Below are positions 59,671 to 64,000 of a DNA stretch of 64,000 nucleotides, in pieces. The stretch lies in NCBI GenBank assembly GCA_973895155.1, contig OZ316896.1, positions 13,950,001 through 14,014,000 on the forward strand, read 5' to 3'. Position 1 is the first letter of the stretch. Every line of letters begins with the position of its first letter. The notes under the pieces are model-generated. The model was not told the DNA's origin, did not search any database, and was given only the letters and a program-made list of their open reading frames with translations. Position numbers and translations under genes: made by a program. This stretch comes from Marsupella aquatica. Its lineage: Eukaryota; Marchantiophyta.

Positions 59671-60518
59671 CACCAACTTCTCTCTCATTGGTTATAAAGG
59701 ATTTCTTAAAAACTAAAAAACTAAATTCCTAAGATAGTCCCCAATGACGTGCTACATAGTATGCCCCTCTCTTTGGCTGCAAAAGCATACACCACCTTCA
59801 CAAATTATGGTATTTTGCTTGTAACTAGAAAATGAGTTTCCTCCGCTTTGTTGTATATATATAGTTTCCTCGCTTTGTTGTCACACGGGGAGACATGATC
59901 CCAAAGGCAGGAGATCCAGTAAGAGGGAGAAACAAGGGAACAATCCAGGATGACGACCAAAGAGCCAGAAAAGTTGATAATCCTATACAGTGGCAAAAGA
60001 ACTAAAACCTTACTAAGCACCTTCTGAAAGCTTGGTAAACTCATGAGTAGAGTGCATAGGAGGGTCACAAAGGGGATTCTGTCTAGGGGCCTAAAACCAA
60101 TACTAGCCCTGGCTCTACAAAGAGTAATGCATCTCTTCTATTGCTTTGACATCAGCTTTCAATGATAACAAGATGCCTTGTTCGATTGGAGGGAACACAC
60201 ATGGCTAGCTTCAATCCATTCCCTTTGATTTCCTTACATGTGCCACAATCTCACGATGCCTTTGCTATGGACTGAAAACCAGTTTTAATGAGATTTTCTT
60301 CAATTAGTGTAACTGATCATTGCTTGAGTATGCACCAGTCCCTCTCTTGGTAATCCTCTGTCCCTCCCGAAGGGTGCCTACAAAAAATTACAAACTCCAA
60401 CATCCTCTCCTCCCAAAAATCAGCCACTACAAATCAGTGCCCCCCTCCTTAACAAAATACATAAATTTTAACTCCCCCCACCATCTTGGGAAATATTTGG
60501 TGCTCCCTCCTAAAACAC

Positions 60519-60653
60519 ATCTTGGATAAATCCTCAAGTGAGCCTTGTTCATACCTCCACCAGTTGTGCCTGACACCTCCAACTTATCTTGGATGAATGT
60601 CCTCAAGTGAGCCTTGTTCATACCTCACCAGTTGTGCCTGACACCTCCAACTC
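60519..60653. repeat. 67-bp tandem duplication
   Basis: ATCTTGGAT(A/G)AAT, CCTCAAGTGAGCCTTGTTCA, ACCAGTTGTGCCTGACACCT appear twice, from 60519 and 60586, with two small indels. Confidence 0.9.
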
Positions 60654-62860
60654 AGGAGGACTGTAAGTGTATATGATTGAAGGTTGACATTTTTTCCATG
60701 TATTGGAAATAGTTGGTAGCTCGGCAATGACAGATTATTTGAAGTGTTCCTTGTAATCAAAGCAAGTAGGATTTCCAATAGCTTCTCAACGGCACAATTA
60801 CCTGAAATGCTCCTTGTAACAAGAATAACACTCTATGAAAAGTAAGATTCTGCAACAATTCTCATGCTCATTAATACCCAAGAACAACTCTCTTTGAAAA
60901 GCAACATTCTGCAATAATTCTCTTGCAAATTACAATTTTCAGTAATTCCATCAAGGAAAAATTAGTCAAAGCCGTCCTTGCAACTCTCTGAAAATTAGTT
61001 TGAGTACCCCTTGGTTATGTAAGTTTGATGTTAATCAACAAGTTGATTGAACCAATGAATAGTTGCATATTGGAATAGGTTTGAGTATGGATATGAGAGA
61101 ACAAAATGAGGAGACTATTCATGGTAACAATCCAAAGTACCATTACCTTGGTACTCATATGTCCATACAACCCATGGCCATATGAAATTCCACAGTCCAT
61201 GCAAAATGCTAAAGTAGCCAAGGGGATTCTTAAGTTCCCTTGGTATCAATTCACATGGTAACTGAACGGTTTCCTACATGGAGTCCCTTGGTATTCCTAT
61301 GTCCATAGTAGTCGAATAGTTTCTTATGTTACCATAGAAGCATAAGGGTTTCTTTCTATCCATGGTTATTTCAAAAGTTTGTCAATCAAATAGATAATTC
61401 AAACAATTTACTGAAAAACATGAATATATCAATGACCACCCATTCAAAGGTTGTTTTCTGTTACCCATGCTATACCCATTTCTTTGTTTATTCGAAATGT
61501 TACTTTTCATTTTTCCATTGATTTTATAGTTAATAGGTTTAACCATTTTTCTTTGCCTTGCCTTCAACACAAATAGCCAAGTGCATAACTAACCTTTCTT
61601 GTTAGTGACCAATAATGCTGGTGTGACTCCACGTGCTTCCAGGGGTTTTGGAAAGGGCTTCCCATGGGGGTTTGTAATCAGGATTCTACAACAACTCTTG
61701 CAAATTAGAATTTCTAGTAGCTCTGGTGTAGCAAAATTACTTTAACCACTCCATGTAACAAGAGCAACGCTCTCTCAAGAACAAGACTTTGCAAGGGCAT
61801 CCCCGCAAATTGTATAGTCACTTCACAAAGCATTTGTGCCCCCGGATCTCAAGGTAGTTTGTAGAAAAACTGCATTGCTTTTGTGAAATTAACTTCATTT
61901 TGCTTTTGACCATTGCCCAAACGACTCTAGACACTATGAGTAAAATGTAAAACTCTCACTCTATTCACAATTTCATTTACCATAAAGTCCTACATGACAT
62001 AAGTATAACCTTAAACTAAGAAGGGAAGAATTAAGATTAAGAATTAAGATATAGAATTAAGATGGAGGGAAAATGTTAATGGCAGAATGAACCATAATCA
62101 CCAAATGTTAATGGCATAAATCACCAAAAATTTCTAAAAACCTCTTTGTATCATCCCAAGTCTCTTCACCTGGTAGCGAAAGGGTGGGATTTGCACAAAA
62201 AGGGAACACTAACCTCAAACGAGGGTGATATTTTAATCAACCTCCCCATAGTACTACAATTCATCAGTGCCTGTATTGGTACCCATGGCGCACATGATCA
62301 ATCAGTCATGCTTCTTTCACCCTGATTTAATCTCAGACAAAGAAAAAGAATCTCCACTTATGTCCTTGAATGCCAATGTGACCAAGTGGAAGAGAAAATA
62401 CAGCCAATGAAATTATTCAGGCATCCTAAAATATAATACACTATAAAATTTGGACTATCTTTTTGGGTGAGAAAAATTGGAACCTTTAAATATGGAACCA
62501 ATAAAAGGAAGAAAAAAAAGGGGGAGAGGGAAGTGAAGAAACCCAATACAGGCCAGGTATCTGGTGCACAAGGTAAGTACTCACAAGGCAGGTATAGTTG
62601 TACCTGCAGGTACAAACATATGAACTCATTAGTACCCTTGGGAGCCCCAAGTACAAGGTACAAAGAATAGAGGTCCTGTAAGAAGGTATAGTTGTACCAG
62701 CAGAGTATAACTTTTAAGAGAGAGGGAGGCCCATAGCTTCTTTCCCTTTGGAGCTCTCTATTCCAAGCCTATGTGAGTTCATAAGGGGGCCCTAGTATTT
62801 AATGAGGGCTTTTAAACAACAAGAACTACTGAATCCCACTAGAGGGAGAGCAATGAGACG
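60654..62860. other. AT-rich intergenic DNA with faint repeats
   Basis: Words such as CTGCAACAATTCTC, CTCCTTGTAACAAGA and CTTGCAAATTA recur at about 60.7-60.95 kb and again at about 61.68-61.79 kb, suggesting an old dispersed repeat. Near 62597-62694 AGGTATAGTTGTACC occurs twice. No gene is seen. Confidence 0.4.
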
Positions 62861-62869
62861 ATGAGGGAG

Positions 62870-63900
62870 AGTGACTCCTGGAAACTACAATGACTCCTGA
62901 GACCCTCGCCCTCGCCTGGATCCAAACAACTTATATTTTAGGTGCCAAATTTTGCCATTTGCACCTTCCCAAAATGTGCTCACCACTTTTCACACCACTT
63001 TTGCCAAAAATATTAACTTTTATAATAAGCAGTTGCGCGTATTTTTGCCGTGGTCGTCATTTGAATTACCGGGGTTTATTGGGTGACAAAATCCAGCACC
63101 TGGAAAAACGGAAGCAATAATTAGACAAAAAAATGGTTTGCAGGGCTGCACGACACTCTCTCCCTTGCGCTCCCATTCTCCCAAAGTTGCAACCGCTTTC
63201 TCCCTCCTCAGCCTGACTTGGAGCCGTTAAACACCAAACCCCCCGCGCCCCGATGATGCCCCTTCTTTTGGTGCCTGGCCCTCTGCATCCATCCCTCGGG
63301 CACCCCTACTCCGACATCCCAACTCGCCAAGATGCGGCTGTCAGCCCCTGTCAACTGACGCTTGCACCCTACTCGCCCGCCCCCGCCTGGACCAACTTGC
63401 CTCCTCAACGCCCGACGCCCGACTCCCGACTCCCTGCTTCGATTCCCGACTCGCGACTCCCTCCCTTGACTCTGTGCCACCCCTCGACACCGAATGCAAC
63501 TCCCTGCCTTGAGGCCTGCCTCAAAGCCCTGCCTTGACGCTGCCTCAAGCCCTGCCTCCCAAGTCGACTCCCGACTCCTTGCGGCGATAAGGGGGCAACA
63601 AGGGAGCAATGAGGCGACAATGGGGACTGGCCAGGGGGGAGCGATGGAGGGTGCCTCAATGGAGGGAGTGACAAAGGGAGCGACGACGGAGAAGTTAAGC
63701 AAGCGGAGAGGGAGCAATGATGAGTGACAACAAGGGAGTGATGACAGGGGAGAGCAACGAGGGAGCGGTGACAATGACAAGTCTGGAGACAACCCTAGCC
63801 CTTGCCTGGACCCAACATCCCAGGTGGAATGAAACTCGAGACCCCAGGGTCCCATCTTCAACCCTCAGTCAAATTTATGCCCCGGGTTCCAACTTCATAA
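62870..63900. other. GC-rich low-complexity block
   Basis: From about 63200 the sequence is dominated by C-rich words (GACTCCCGACTC, CCCTGCCT) and then, past about 63580, by G-rich words (GGGAGCGA, GGGAGTGA), so strand bias flips in the middle. The phrase CCCT(C/A)GCCC(T/C)(C/T)GCCTGGA(T/C)CC occurs near 62903 and near 63793, bracketing the block as a direct repeat. The 217-codon minus-strand frame (63208-63861) is Arg/Gly/Ser-rich with no domain and is judged a by-product. Confidence 0.45.
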
Positions 63901-64000
63901 CAAGCCCTTGGTTGCCATGATCACTTGCCACCTTATTTAGAACTCAAATACGCATGGGTTAGGGTCCAAAAAGTTGGGACCAAATGTGGTCCAACGGTGC

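Noticed and set aside
63208-63861. 217-codon minus-strand frame
   Set aside because: Low-complexity Arg/Gly/Ser sequence from a GC-rich repetitive block, with other frames open too.

Overview
The window looks like nuclear DNA of a green plant with a large, gene-poor genome. Evidence: spliced genes with GT-AG introns, a chloroplast-targeted fibrillin, a Ty1/copia retrotransposon, tRNA-derived SINE-like and MITE-like elements, and many decayed tandem repeats. I cannot name the species. An animal/fungal-type catechol O-methyltransferase (COMT) beside typical plant genes fits a non-flowering streptophyte (bryophyte, lycophyte or charophyte alga) better than a flowering plant, but this is inference.

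Only four protein-coding gene models are supported. (1) Plus strand 5756-8812: five exons, about 598 residues, an unrecognised Ser/Pro-rich, probably nuclear protein with a short coiled coil. (2) Plus strand 26180-28154: two exons, 241 residues, a COMT-like methyltransferase with SAM, Mg2+ and catalytic residues intact. (3) Minus strand 47632-41679: eight exons, about 1242 residues, the HEAT-repeat protein INTS4/SIEL (Integrator subunit 4). (4) Minus strand 58098-56040: three exons, 331 residues, a plastoglobule fibrillin (FBN1/FBN2 type). They are unrelated in function and lie 8-18 kb apart; nothing suggests a cluster or a shared pathway.

The rest is mostly repeats. Positions 1-3710 are the 3' part of a dead Ty1/copia element with its 3' LTR. 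Further on are a 54-bp minisatellite (9.7 kb), a nested duplication (10.2-10.6 kb), Tourist/Harbinger-like terminal repeats (12.3-12.8 kb and, with a TTA target duplication, 48.9-49.3 kb), two members of an apparently unnamed inverted-repeat family with internal CCCGGG palindromes (19.4-19.9 and 34.2-34.9 kb), a GC-rich block (20.7-22.5 kb), a 168-bp x3 tandem array (24.5-25.0 kb), a 100-bp-arm inverted repeat (35.3-36.2 kb), SINE-like pol III boxes (34.06 and 51.3 kb), a three-copy dispersed repeat (52.8-54.5 kb), a roughly 60-bp degenerate satellite (54.6-55.2 kb), and a segmental duplication next to the fibrillin promoter (58.7-59.7 kb).

Splice junctions were placed by reading frame, GT/AG signals and recalled family conservation, with no transcript data. 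Non-coding blocks were read by eye; their edges are approximate.
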